Below are positions 36,916-44,183 of a stretch of DNA of 64,000 nt, in pieces (position 1 is the first letter of the stretch; every line of letters starts with the position of its first letter). This DNA is from Streptomyces violascens (GTDB taxonomy: Bacteria > Actinomycetota > Actinomycetes > Streptomycetales > Streptomycetaceae), in contig NZ_BMUA01000023.1 of the NCBI RefSeq assembly GCF_014649955.1, positions 1 to 64,000 on the forward strand, given 5' to 3'. The translations under genes and the position numbers were made by a program. The notes beneath the pieces were generated by a model. That model worked only from the letters and a program-made list of their open reading frames with translations, ran no database searches and had not been told where the DNA came from.

Positions 36916-37818
36916 ATGACGACGGCGAAGACCCGCATCCGGATCGGTTCGGCCCCCGACTCCTGGGGCGTCTGGTTCCCCGACGACCCTCGCCAAGTCC
37001 CCTGGCAGCGCTTCCTGGACGAGGTCGCGGGCGCGGGCTACCGGTGGATCGAACTCGGACCGTACGGCTATCTCCCCACCGACCCCGCGCGCCTCGCCGA
37101 GGAGACCGCCGTACGCGATCTGCGGGTCTCGGCCGGAACGGTCTTCACGGGGCTGCACCACGGCCCGGCGGTGTGGGAGAAGACCTGGGCTCATGTCGCG
37201 GACGTGGCCGCGCTGACACAGGCCACCGGCGCCCGGCACCTGGTCGTCATCCCCTCCTTCTGGCGCGACGACAAGAGCGGCGCGGTCCTGGAGGACAGCA
37301 CGCTGACCGCCGCGCAGTGGCGCGATCTCGCCGGTCAGACCGAGCGGCTCGCCCGCGAGGTGCGGGACCGCTACGGCCTGCGCGTCGTCGTGCACCCGCA
37401 CGCCGACACCCACATCGACAGCGAGGAGAACGTGGCCCGCTTCCTGCACGCCACCGACTCCGACCTGGTCTCGCTGTGCCTGGACACCGGGCACTACGCG
37501 TACTGCGGCGGCGACAGCGTCAAGCTGATCGAGACGTACGGGGAGCGGATCGGCTACCTCCACCTCAAGCAGGTGGACCCCGAGGTGCTGGCCCGAGTGC
37601 ACGCCGCCGGAACGCCGTTCGGGCCGGCCGTCGCGCAGGGCGTGATGTGCGAGCCCCCGCACGGCGTGCCCGCGCTCGAACCGGTCCTCGCCGCGGCCCA
37701 GGACCTGGACGTCGACCTCTTCGCGATCGTCGAGCAGGACATGTACCCCTGTGATCCGGACAAGCCCCTGCCGATCGCCGAGCGCACCCGCGCCTTCCTC
37801 CGCTCGTGCGGGGCCTGA
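36916..37818 (+). CDS. IolE/MocC-like TIM-barrel sugar isomerase/dehydratase
   Basis: A 300-residue xylose-isomerase-like TIM barrel beginning RIRIGSAPDSWGVWF, the start seen in inosose dehydratases and inosose isomerases. Metal-binding candidates are the Glu in WIELGPYGY, the Asp and His in LCLDTGHYAYCGGD, the His in VVVHPHADTH and the Glu in FAIVEQDMYP. In the pathway it would dehydrate scyllo-inosose (IolE) or interconvert inososes (IolI/IolH); these cannot be separated by eye. It is the first gene of the forward half of the cluster, and iolG begins one base after its stop. Confidence 0.85.
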   Translation: MTTAKTRIRIGSAPDSWGVWFPDDPRQVPWQRFLDEVAGAGYRWIELGPYGYLPTDPARLAEETAVRDLRVSAGTVFTGLHHGPAVWEKTWAHVADVAALTQATGARHLVVIPSFWRDDKSGAVLEDSTLTAAQWRDLAGQTERLAREVRDRYGLRVVVHPHADTHIDSEENVARFLHATDSDLVSLCLDTGHYAYCGGDSVKLIETYGERIGYLHLKQVDPEVLARVHAAGTPFGPAVAQGVMCEPPHGVPALEPVLAAAQDLDVDLFAIVEQDMYPCDPDKPLPIAERTRAFLRSCGA

Positions 37819-37819
37819 C

Positions 37820-38827
37820 ATGACCCTGGGCATCGCCGTCATCGGCACCGGCCGGATGGGCGCCGACCATGTGCGCCGGATCGACTCCGTCATCGGCGGC
37901 GCCCGCGTGGCCGCCGTCGCCGACCTGGACCCGGAGCGCGCGAGCGCGGTGGCCGCGGGCATCGAGGGGTGCAGCATCCACACCGACCCGGCGGCCGCGA
38001 TGGCCGCGCCCGGCGTGGACGCCGTCCTCATCGCCTCCTCGGGCCCGGCCCACGAGGCGGCCCTGCTCGAAGCCTTCGCGCGCGGACTGCCGGTCCTGTG
38101 CGAGAAACCGCTGACCCCCGACCCGGCCGGCACCCTGCGCGTCATGGAGGCCGAGCAGCGCCTGGGCCGTCGCCTGGTCACGGTGGGGTTCATGCGCCGG
38201 CACGACGCCGAGTACCAGCGACTCCGACTCGCGCTCAGTGGGGGCGAGTTGGGGCGGCCCCTGATGCTGCACTGCCGCCACCGCAACGCGAAATCGCCCT
38301 CCTTCTTCACCACCGAGATACTGATCCGCGACTCGGTGGTGCACGAGGCGGACGCCACCCGCTGGCTGCTCGGCCAGGAGATCACCGCCGTACAGGTCCT
38401 GCGCCCGCGCCCCACCTCGTACGCCCCGCAAGGGCTCGGCGATCCGCAGCTGGTCCTCTTCGAAACGTCCGGCGGGGTGGTCGTGGACGTCGAGATCTTC
38501 GTCAACTGCGGCTTCGGGTACGAGGTGCGCTGCGAGGCGGTGTGCGAGCGCGGGACCGCCTCGATCGGCGAGAGCGGCGGCCTCGTCACGCGGGCGGCGG
38601 GGCACGCGGGCAACGCCATCCCGCAGGACTTCACCGTCCGGTTCGCCGAGGCGTACGACCGCGAGGTGCGGGCCTGGGTGGACGCGACGAGGCGGGGCCG
38701 CGTCGAGGGCGCGAGCACCTGGGACGGCTGTGCGGCGGCGCTGGTCTGCGAGGCGGGGGTGCGGGCGCAGGAGTCGGGCGGGCGGGTAGAGGTGGAGCTG
38801 CCGGAGCGCCCGCCTCTGTACGAGTAG
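37820..38827 (+). CDS. iolG: inositol 2-dehydrogenase, Gfo/Idh/MocA family
   Basis: A 335-residue NAD(P)-dependent oxidoreductase. The Rossmann motif GTGRMGADHVRRI is at the start, and VLCEKPLTPD carries the catalytic Lys. Within the C-terminal domain, the segment RDSVVHEADATRWLLG contains the His/Asp catalytic pair region of inositol dehydrogenases (H-D/E-x-D). It oxidises myo-inositol to scyllo-inosose, the first step of the pathway. It starts one base after the IolE-like gene, so the two are co-transcribed. A paralogue of related fold but different length is encoded at 49279. Confidence 0.85.
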   Translation: MTLGIAVIGTGRMGADHVRRIDSVIGGARVAAVADLDPERASAVAAGIEGCSIHTDPAAAMAAPGVDAVLIASSGPAHEAALLEAFARGLPVLCEKPLTPDPAGTLRVMEAEQRLGRRLVTVGFMRRHDAEYQRLRLALSGGELGRPLMLHCRHRNAKSPSFFTTEILIRDSVVHEADATRWLLGQEITAVQVLRPRPTSYAPQGLGDPQLVLFETSGGVVVDVEIFVNCGFGYEVRCEAVCERGTASIGESGGLVTRAAGHAGNAIPQDFTVRFAEAYDREVRAWVDATRRGRVEGASTWDGCAAALVCEAGVRAQESGGRVEVELPERPPLYE

Positions 38828-39124
38828 CCACCGCCGTACAAATGGCGGCTGCGTACGTCGAGCGACCACCAGCCGTGATTGTCACGCGTTGTCACCCATC
38901 TGCCCCAACCGTCCTTGTTCAGCACATGCGTTACAAGCATCCGGCTCCCGTCACACATGTCTCGATTACACGGGTCTTGCGTCACAGGCGGTCGACAGGG
39001 GCTCCCCCGGTCTCACTCTCCGTCGTTGAACGGGCACAGGCTGAGTGATCGCCAAGCGTTCGCGTCGCAGCTCCCCCGACGGCCTTCCGGCCGCCGCTGC
39101 GGCGTACGCAGGGAGGTGCCCCAC

Positions 39125-39325
39125 ATGACCGACCGAAGGCTCTGGTCCTACAAAGAAATCGCCGCGCACATCCGGGTGCAGCCGGACACGGTGCGCTCCT
39201 ACCGCAAACACGGGCTCCTGCCGGCGCCGGACCTGGTGGAGAACGGCAAGCCGTACTGGTTCGCGGACACGATCCGGGTCTGGGTCGCCCAGCGGCCCGG
39301 CAACAGAGGCCGCCGCGCGAAGTGA
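39125..39325 (+). CDS. small MerR/excisionase-type helix-turn-helix protein
   Basis: A 66-residue basic protein that is a single winged-helix DNA-binding domain: LWSYKEIAAHIRVQPDTVRSYRKHGLLPAPD, followed by the wing NGKPYWFADTIRVWVAQRPG. The pattern is that of HTH_17/MerR-like DNA-binding domains found in excisionases and small Streptomyces regulators. The ATG has GGGAGG eight to ten bases upstream. About 300 bases before it hold no clear gene. It stands between the inositol and copper loci; its targets are unknown. Confidence 0.82.
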   Translation: MTDRRLWSYKEIAAHIRVQPDTVRSYRKHGLLPAPDLVENGKPYWFADTIRVWVAQRPGNRGRRAK

Positions 39326-39402
39326 ACCCGGGCGCACCGATGCGGGCGGTTGTGTCGTTATCACCCCGAATCACCCCAACCGCGTCCGGGCAGGCTCGCC
39401 TA

Positions 39403-39422
39403 ATACCCCCTAGGGGTATAGT
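39403..39422 (+). promoter_or_regulatory. CsoR-type copper operator overlapping a -10 element
   Basis: The near-palindrome TACCCCCTAGGGGTA at 39404-39418 is the G-tract inverted repeat bound by CsoR-family Cu(I) repressors. It overlaps TATAGT (39417-39422), a good -10, about 85 bases before the CopZ-like gene. No csoR gene is in this window. Confidence 0.85.
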
Positions 39423-39504
39423 CTGGGGTGCATGAGGGTGCCTCGGCCGTCCCTTGGCCCCCTGATGCACCATGGATCCGTACGCCCGCGAAGAGGAGAA
39501 CGCC

Positions 39505-39813
39505 ATGACCGCCGAGATCGAGACCCCCGTAGCGACCGGTTCCTGCTGCTCGCCCGCCGGAGGCTGCCAGGGTGGCGGGGCGACCGACGTCCAGGTGGGC
39601 GCCGTCACCACCGTCTACAAGGTCTCCGGCATGACCTGCGGCCACTGCGAGGGCGCGGTGGCCGGCGAGATCTCCGAGATCGAGGGCGTCGGCTCGGTGA
39701 AGGCCGTCGCCGCGACCGGTGAGGTCACCGTGGTCTCGGCGGCCCCGCTCGACGAGGAGGCGGTTCGTGCGGCCGTCGACGAGGCGGGCTACGAACTGGT
39801 CGGCCGCGTCTGA
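39505..39813 (+). CDS. copZ: CopZ-like heavy-metal-associated (HMA) chaperone
   Basis: A 102-residue protein. Residues of about 35-102 form an HMA ferredoxin-like domain with the Cu(I)-binding motif SGMTCGHC (Cys45, Cys48), and GYELVGRV closes the fold. The first 33 residues are an extra arm with CC at 14-15 and another Cys at 21, which might add a metal site. The ATG at 39505 follows an excellent AAGAGGAGAA; an upstream in-frame ATG adds 11 residues without such a site. It lies between the CsoR-type operator and copA and should deliver copper to the ATPase. Confidence 0.93.
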   Translation: MTAEIETPVATGSCCSPAGGCQGGGATDVQVGAVTTVYKVSGMTCGHCEGAVAGEISEIEGVGSVKAVAATGEVTVVSAAPLDEEAVRAAVDEAGYELVGRV

Positions 39814-39910
39814 CCCGCAGGGCATCCCCTCCGCTTCTCCCCCGTCGGGCCGCACCCGGCCGGCTTCCCGCCGGCACCGTGCGGCCCGGCCCGCTTTCTG
39901 GAGCCCCATC

Positions 39911-42346
39911 GTGCAAACCACCACCCCGGATCACGTGGTCGAACTCGCCATCGGCGGGATGACCTGCGCGGCGTGCGCGGCGCGCGTCGAGAAGAAGCTG
40001 AACCGGATGGATGGGGTTTCGGCGACGGTCAACTACGCCACGGAGAAGGCGCGGGTCGCCTTCGGCGAGGGGGTGGGGGTGGGGGACCTCGTGGCGACGG
40101 TGGTGAAGACGGGGTACACCGCCGAGCCCCTGAAGCCCCGGGACTCCGCCCCGGATCCCGAGCCCGATACGGCTGCGGACCGTGCCCCGGTTGCGCCCGC
40201 CCTTCCCCGAGGTCTCGACTCCGCTCGACCGGGGGAGAGCCCGATCGCCGTGCGGAACGCCTGCCCACCACCTGCGGGGGTGGAGAGGGGCGGCCGGGCA
40301 AACTCGGCCCCTGCGGCGCTTGAGGAGCGGGGTCCGGGGCCGAGCCCCGTGGCCGCCGGGCGGGGGTCGGTCGACGACCGCAGCACGATGCGGCTGGCCG
40401 CGTTGCGAGTGCGGCTGACCATCACAGCTGTCCTTTCCGCGCCCGTCATCGCGCTGGCGATGATCCCAGCGGCCCAGTTCGACAACTGGCAATGGCTCAG
40501 CCTCGCCCTCGCCACCCCCGCCGTCCTCTGGGGCGGCCTCCCCTTCCACCAGGCCGCGTGGGCCAACCTCAAGCACGGGTCCGCCACGATGGACACCCTC
40601 GTGTCCACCGGCACGCTCGCCGCGTTCGGCTGGTCGCTCTGGGCGCTCCTCTTCGGCACCGCGGGCATGCCCGGCATGCGGCACGGCTTCAGCTTCACCA
40701 CTACCCGCGGGGACGTCGCTGGGACGATCTACCTCGAAGTCGCCGCGGGCGTCGTCACGTTCATCCTGCTCGGCCGCTATCTGGAGGCCCGCGCCAAGCG
40801 GAAGTCCGGCGCCGCCCTGCGCGCCCTGATGGAGCTGGGCGCGAAAGACGTCGCCGTGCTGCGCGACGGGGCCGAAGTGCGCATCCCCGTGAGCCGGTTG
40901 CGTACCGGGGACCGCTTCGTCGTACGGCCCGGCGAGAAGGTCGCCACGGACGGCACGGTCGTCGAGGGTGCCTCGGCGGTCGACGCGTCGATGCTGACCG
41001 GCGAGTCCGTGCCGGTGGACGTGGGCGTGGGCGACGCCGTCACCGGGGCGACCGTGAACGCCGGGGGCCGGATCGTCGTCGAGGCGACCCGCGTCGGCAT
41101 GGACACCCGGCTCGCCCGCATGGCCCGCCTGGTGGAGGACGCCCAGAACGGCAAGGCCCAGGTGCAGCGCCTCGCGGACCGCATCGCGGGCGTCTTCGTG
41201 CCGGTGGTGTTCGTGATCGCGCTCGCCACTCTGGCCGTCTGGCTCCTGGTCACGGGCGATGCCACCGCCGCCTTCACCGCGGCCGTCGCGGTACTGATCA
41301 TCGCCTGCCCGTGCGCCCTGGGCCTGGCCACCCCCACCGCGCTGATGGTCGGCACCGGACGCGGCGCCCAGCTCGGCATCCTGATCAAGGGTCCGGAGGT
41401 CCTGGAGTCGACCCGCCGCATCGACACCGTCGTCCTCGACAAGACCGGCACGGTGACCACCGGCCGCATGAGCCTGTACGAGGTCCACCCCGCCGAGGGC
41501 GTCGACGAGAAGCAACTCCTGCGCCTGGCCGGCGCCCTGGAGCACGCCTCCGAGCACCCCATCGCCCGCGCGATCGCGTCCGGCGCCGAGGACCGGGCCG
41601 GGGCACTGCCGCCGGCCGAGGACTTCCGCTCGCTGCCCGGCCGGGGCGTGGAGGGCGTCGTCGAGGGCCACCGCGTGTACGTGGGCCGGGACGGCGCCCT
41701 GGCCCTGCCGCCCGAGCTCGCCGCCGCCAAGAACGCCGCCGAGGCCCAGGGACGTACCGCCGTCACCGTCGCCTGGGACGGGGTCGCCCGGGGCGTGCTG
41801 GCCGTCTCCGACACCGTGAAGGAGACCAGCGCCGAGGCCGTCGCCCGGCTGCGGGCGCTGGGCCTGACCCCGGTCCTGCTCACCGGCGACCACCACAGTG
41901 TCGCCACAACCGTGGCCGCGGAAGTCGGTATCGAGACGGCCGATGTGTACGCGGAGGTCCTCCCCGAGGACAAGGCCGCCGTCGTCCAGCGCCTTCAGGC
42001 GCGGGGCCGCACCGTCGCCATGGTGGGGGACGGCGTCAACGACGCGGCCGCTCTGGCCGTCGCCGATCTGGGTCTCGCGATCGGCACCGGCACGGACGTC
42101 GCCATCGAGGCGGGCGATCTCACCCTCGTACGCGGTGACCTGCGGGTTGCCGCCGATGCGATCCGATTGTCCCGCCGGACCCTGGCCACGATCAAAGGCA
42201 ACCTTTTCTGGGCATTCGGCTACAACGTGGCCGCCGTCCCCCTGGCCGCCGCGGGCCTGTTGAATCCGATGATCGCGGGTGCGGCTATGGCGTTCTCGTC
42301 GGTGTTCGTGGTAACCAACAGCCTACGGTTGCGTTCCTTCACCTGA
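39911..42346 (+). CDS. copA: Cu(I)-translocating P-type ATPase CopA
   Basis: An 811-residue P1B-1 ATPase for copper export. It has an N-terminal HMA domain with Cys19 and Cys22 in GMTCAAC, an actuator TGES in MLTGESVPVD, the transport motif Cys466-Pro-Cys468 in IACPCALG, the phosphorylated Asp510 in DKTGT, the HP motif SEHPIARAI and GDGVNDAAAL. GTG at 39911 has GGAG before it. A linker of about 75 residues between the HMA domain and the first helix is Pro/Gly/Ala-rich, and its DNA (40190-40375) matches a GC-rich Streptomyces repeat. It is expected to be repressed by CsoR through the operator upstream of copZ. Confidence 0.95.
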   Translation: MQTTTPDHVVELAIGGMTCAACAARVEKKLNRMDGVSATVNYATEKARVAFGEGVGVGDLVATVVKTGYTAEPLKPRDSAPDPEPDTAADRAPVAPALPRGLDSARPGESPIAVRNACPPPAGVERGGRANSAPAALEERGPGPSPVAAGRGSVDDRSTMRLAALRVRLTITAVLSAPVIALAMIPAAQFDNWQWLSLALATPAVLWGGLPFHQAAWANLKHGSATMDTLVSTGTLAAFGWSLWALLFGTAGMPGMRHGFSFTTTRGDVAGTIYLEVAAGVVTFILLGRYLEARAKRKSGAALRALMELGAKDVAVLRDGAEVRIPVSRLRTGDRFVVRPGEKVATDGTVVEGASAVDASMLTGESVPVDVGVGDAVTGATVNAGGRIVVEATRVGMDTRLARMARLVEDAQNGKAQVQRLADRIAGVFVPVVFVIALATLAVWLLVTGDATAAFTAAVAVLIIACPCALGLATPTALMVGTGRGAQLGILIKGPEVLESTRRIDTVVLDKTGTVTTGRMSLYEVHPAEGVDEKQLLRLAGALEHASEHPIARAIASGAEDRAGALPPAEDFRSLPGRGVEGVVEGHRVYVGRDGALALPPELAAAKNAAEAQGRTAVTVAWDGVARGVLAVSDTVKETSAEAVARLRALGLTPVLLTGDHHSVATTVAAEVGIETADVYAEVLPEDKAAVVQRLQARGRTVAMVGDGVNDAAALAVADLGLAIGTGTDVAIEAGDLTLVRGDLRVAADAIRLSRRTLATIKGNLFWAFGYNVAAVPLAAAGLLNPMIAGAAMAFSSVFVVTNSLRLRSFT
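40190..40375. repeat. GC-rich repeat embedded in the copA linker
   Basis: The segment GCGCTTGAGGAGCGGGGTCC followed by a GGGGC...GCCCC hairpin is the reverse complement of the repeat type at 47690-47760 (GGGGCTCCGCCCCAGACCCCG, then CTCGTCCTCAAACGCC). It stays open in the copA frame. Boundaries are approximate. Confidence 0.65.
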
Positions 42347-42427
42347 CCTCCACAAAGAGATCTAGATCACAGAGGTTTTGAGGTAACCATCGGGAGGGGT
42401 CGGGAGTCTAAGTGGGCGATGCCACGG

Positions 42428-42466
42428 ATGTCTTGGGGGACGTCCATGGAATGTCTTGGGGGACGT
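42428..42466. repeat. 16-bp direct repeat pair, 23-bp period
   Basis: ATGTCTTGGGGGACGT occurs at 42428-42443 and again at 42451-42466. The pair lies in the 358-base gap between copA and gltA, which otherwise holds only the gltA terminator. I see no gene that it would control on the plus strand. Confidence 0.75.
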
Positions 42467-42599
42467 TCCAGGCAACGCGTTGGCCGGGGCACGTACGTCG
42501 GGAGCTTTGAGCGGCCCACCCGACAGGTACGTACCCCGGCAGACCGCCTAGACCCCCGGCTCGGATCCCGTGGGGGGAATCCGCACCGGGAAACAGGGA

Positions 42600-42643
42600 A
42601 GCGCCCCGACTGCCGACCCGTGGGGGGATCGGCAGCGGGGCGC
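42600..42643. terminator. bidirectional terminator of gltA
   Basis: The arms AGCGCCCCG and CGGGGCGCT, continued by CTGCCGA and TCGGCAG after a one-base bulge, form a 16-bp stem. It lies about 60 bases past the gltA stop on the minus strand and also faces copA. Confidence 0.85.
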
Positions 42644-42704
42644 TTTCCGACTTCTGACGCCGAACTGCCCGGCGGTTACCGGGAGTTCAGCTGGCGCAGG
42701 GCGC

Positions 42705-44003
42705 TCAGCGAGCCTCGACCGGCACGAAGTCCCGAAGAACCTCGCCCGTGTAGATCTGGCGCGGGCGGCCGATGCGGGAGCCGGGCTCCTTGATCATCTC
42801 GTGCCACTGGGCGATCCAGCCCGGGAGACGGCCGAGCGCGAACAGGACCGTGAACATCTCGGTCGGGAAGCCCATGGCGCGGTAGATCAGACCCGTGTAG
42901 AAGTCCACGTTCGGGTACAGGTTGCGCGAGACGAAGTACTCGTCGCTCAGCGCGTGCTCTTCGAGCTTCAGCGCGATGTCGAGCAGCTCGTCGGACTTGC
43001 CGAGCGCCGACAGGACGTCGTGCGCGGCAGCCTTGATGATCTTGGCGCGCGGGTCGAAGGACTTGTACACCCGGTGGCCGAAGCCCATCAGGCGGACGCC
43101 GTCCTCCTTGTTCTTCACCTTGCGGATGAAGGAGTCCACGTCGCCGCCGTTGGCCTGGATGCCTTCCAGCATCTCCAGGACGGACTGGTTGGCGCCGCCG
43201 TGCAGCGGGCCCCACAGCGCCGAGATGCCCGCCGAGATCGACGCGAACATGTTGGCCTGCGAGGAGCCGACCAGACGCACGGTGGAGGTCGAGCAGTTCT
43301 GCTCGTGGTCCGCGTGCAGGATCAGCAGCTTGTCCAGCGCCGAGACGACGACCGGGTCCAGCTCGTACTCCTGGGCCGGCACCGAGAACGTCATGCGCAG
43401 GAAGTTCTCGACGTAGCCGAGGTCGTTGCGCGGGTAGACGAAGGGGTGGCCGATCGACTTCTTGTACGCGTACGCCGCGATCGTCGGCAGCTTGGCGAGC
43501 AGCCGGATCGTGGAGAGGTGGCGCTGCTTCTCGTCGAACGGGTTGTGGCTGTCCTGGTAGAAGGTGGACAGCGCGGAGACCACCGAGGACAGCATCGCCA
43601 TCGGGTGGGCGTCACGCGGGAAGCCGTCGAAGAACCGCTTCACGTCCTCGTGCAGCAGCGTGTGCCCGGTGATCTCGCTCTTGAAGCTGGAGAGCTGGTC
43701 GACGGTCGGAAGCTCGCCGTTGATCAGCAGGTACGCGACCTCGACGAAGGTCGAGCGCTCCGCCAGCTGCTCGATGGGGTACCCGCGGTAACGCAGGATG
43801 CCCTGCTCACCGTCCAGGTAGGTAATGGCGGATTTATAGGCGGCCGTGTTGCCGTATCCGCTGTCGAGGGTGACCAGTCCGGTCTGGGCTCGGAGCTTCC
43901 CGATGTCGAAGCCCTTGTCGCCGACGGTGCTGTCGATCACCGGGTAGGTGTACTCGCCATCGCCGAACCGCAGTACTACAGCGTTGTTCGCGTTCTCGCT
44001 CAC
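42705..44003 (-). CDS. gltA: citrate synthase
   Basis: A 432-residue type II citrate synthase that condenses oxaloacetate and acetyl-CoA to citrate. The catalytic residues lie in the expected motifs: His in GPLHGGANQ, His in MGFGHRVYK, and the Asp region after FTVLFALGRLPGW with RIGRPRQIYTG at the end. The N-terminal domain with YPVIDSTVGDKGFDI is typical of the hexameric bacterial form. The GTG at 44003 (MSENANNAVVLRFG) is the usual Streptomyces start, with GAGGGA upstream. A perfect small hairpin (CGGCAC, TCA, GTGCCG at 44113-44127) lies in its leader region. Confidence 0.97.
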   Translation of the reverse strand: MSENANNAVVLRFGDGEYTYPVIDSTVGDKGFDIGKLRAQTGLVTLDSGYGNTAAYKSAITYLDGEQGILRYRGYPIEQLAERSTFVEVAYLLINGELPTVDQLSSFKSEITGHTLLHEDVKRFFDGFPRDAHPMAMLSSVVSALSTFYQDSHNPFDEKQRHLSTIRLLAKLPTIAAYAYKKSIGHPFVYPRNDLGYVENFLRMTFSVPAQEYELDPVVVSALDKLLILHADHEQNCSTSTVRLVGSSQANMFASISAGISALWGPLHGGANQSVLEMLEGIQANGGDVDSFIRKVKNKEDGVRLMGFGHRVYKSFDPRAKIIKAAAHDVLSALGKSDELLDIALKLEEHALSDEYFVSRNLYPNVDFYTGLIYRAMGFPTEMFTVLFALGRLPGWIAQWHEMIKEPGSRIGRPRQIYTGEVLRDFVPVEAR

Positions 44004-44183
44004 GTCATCCCTCACCGACGTAGTGCCTCTTCTTCGAGGTGCCCTGACTGTCTCTACCATCCCCCATTTGGCTCAGCAGAGTGCACTCGGGGTCGCCCAT
44101 TGGGCTTATTCACGGCACTCAGTGCCGCTCAACCTGCTCATCCTGCCCCGTTCGCCCCAGTTACGAAAGCCCTGGGTGATCTT

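Noticed and set aside
42419..42793. 124-codon open frame in the copA-gltA gap
   Set aside because: It runs through the gltA terminator and into the antisense of gltA, and its product has no recognisable fold. The direct repeats are better seen as regulatory or remnant DNA.
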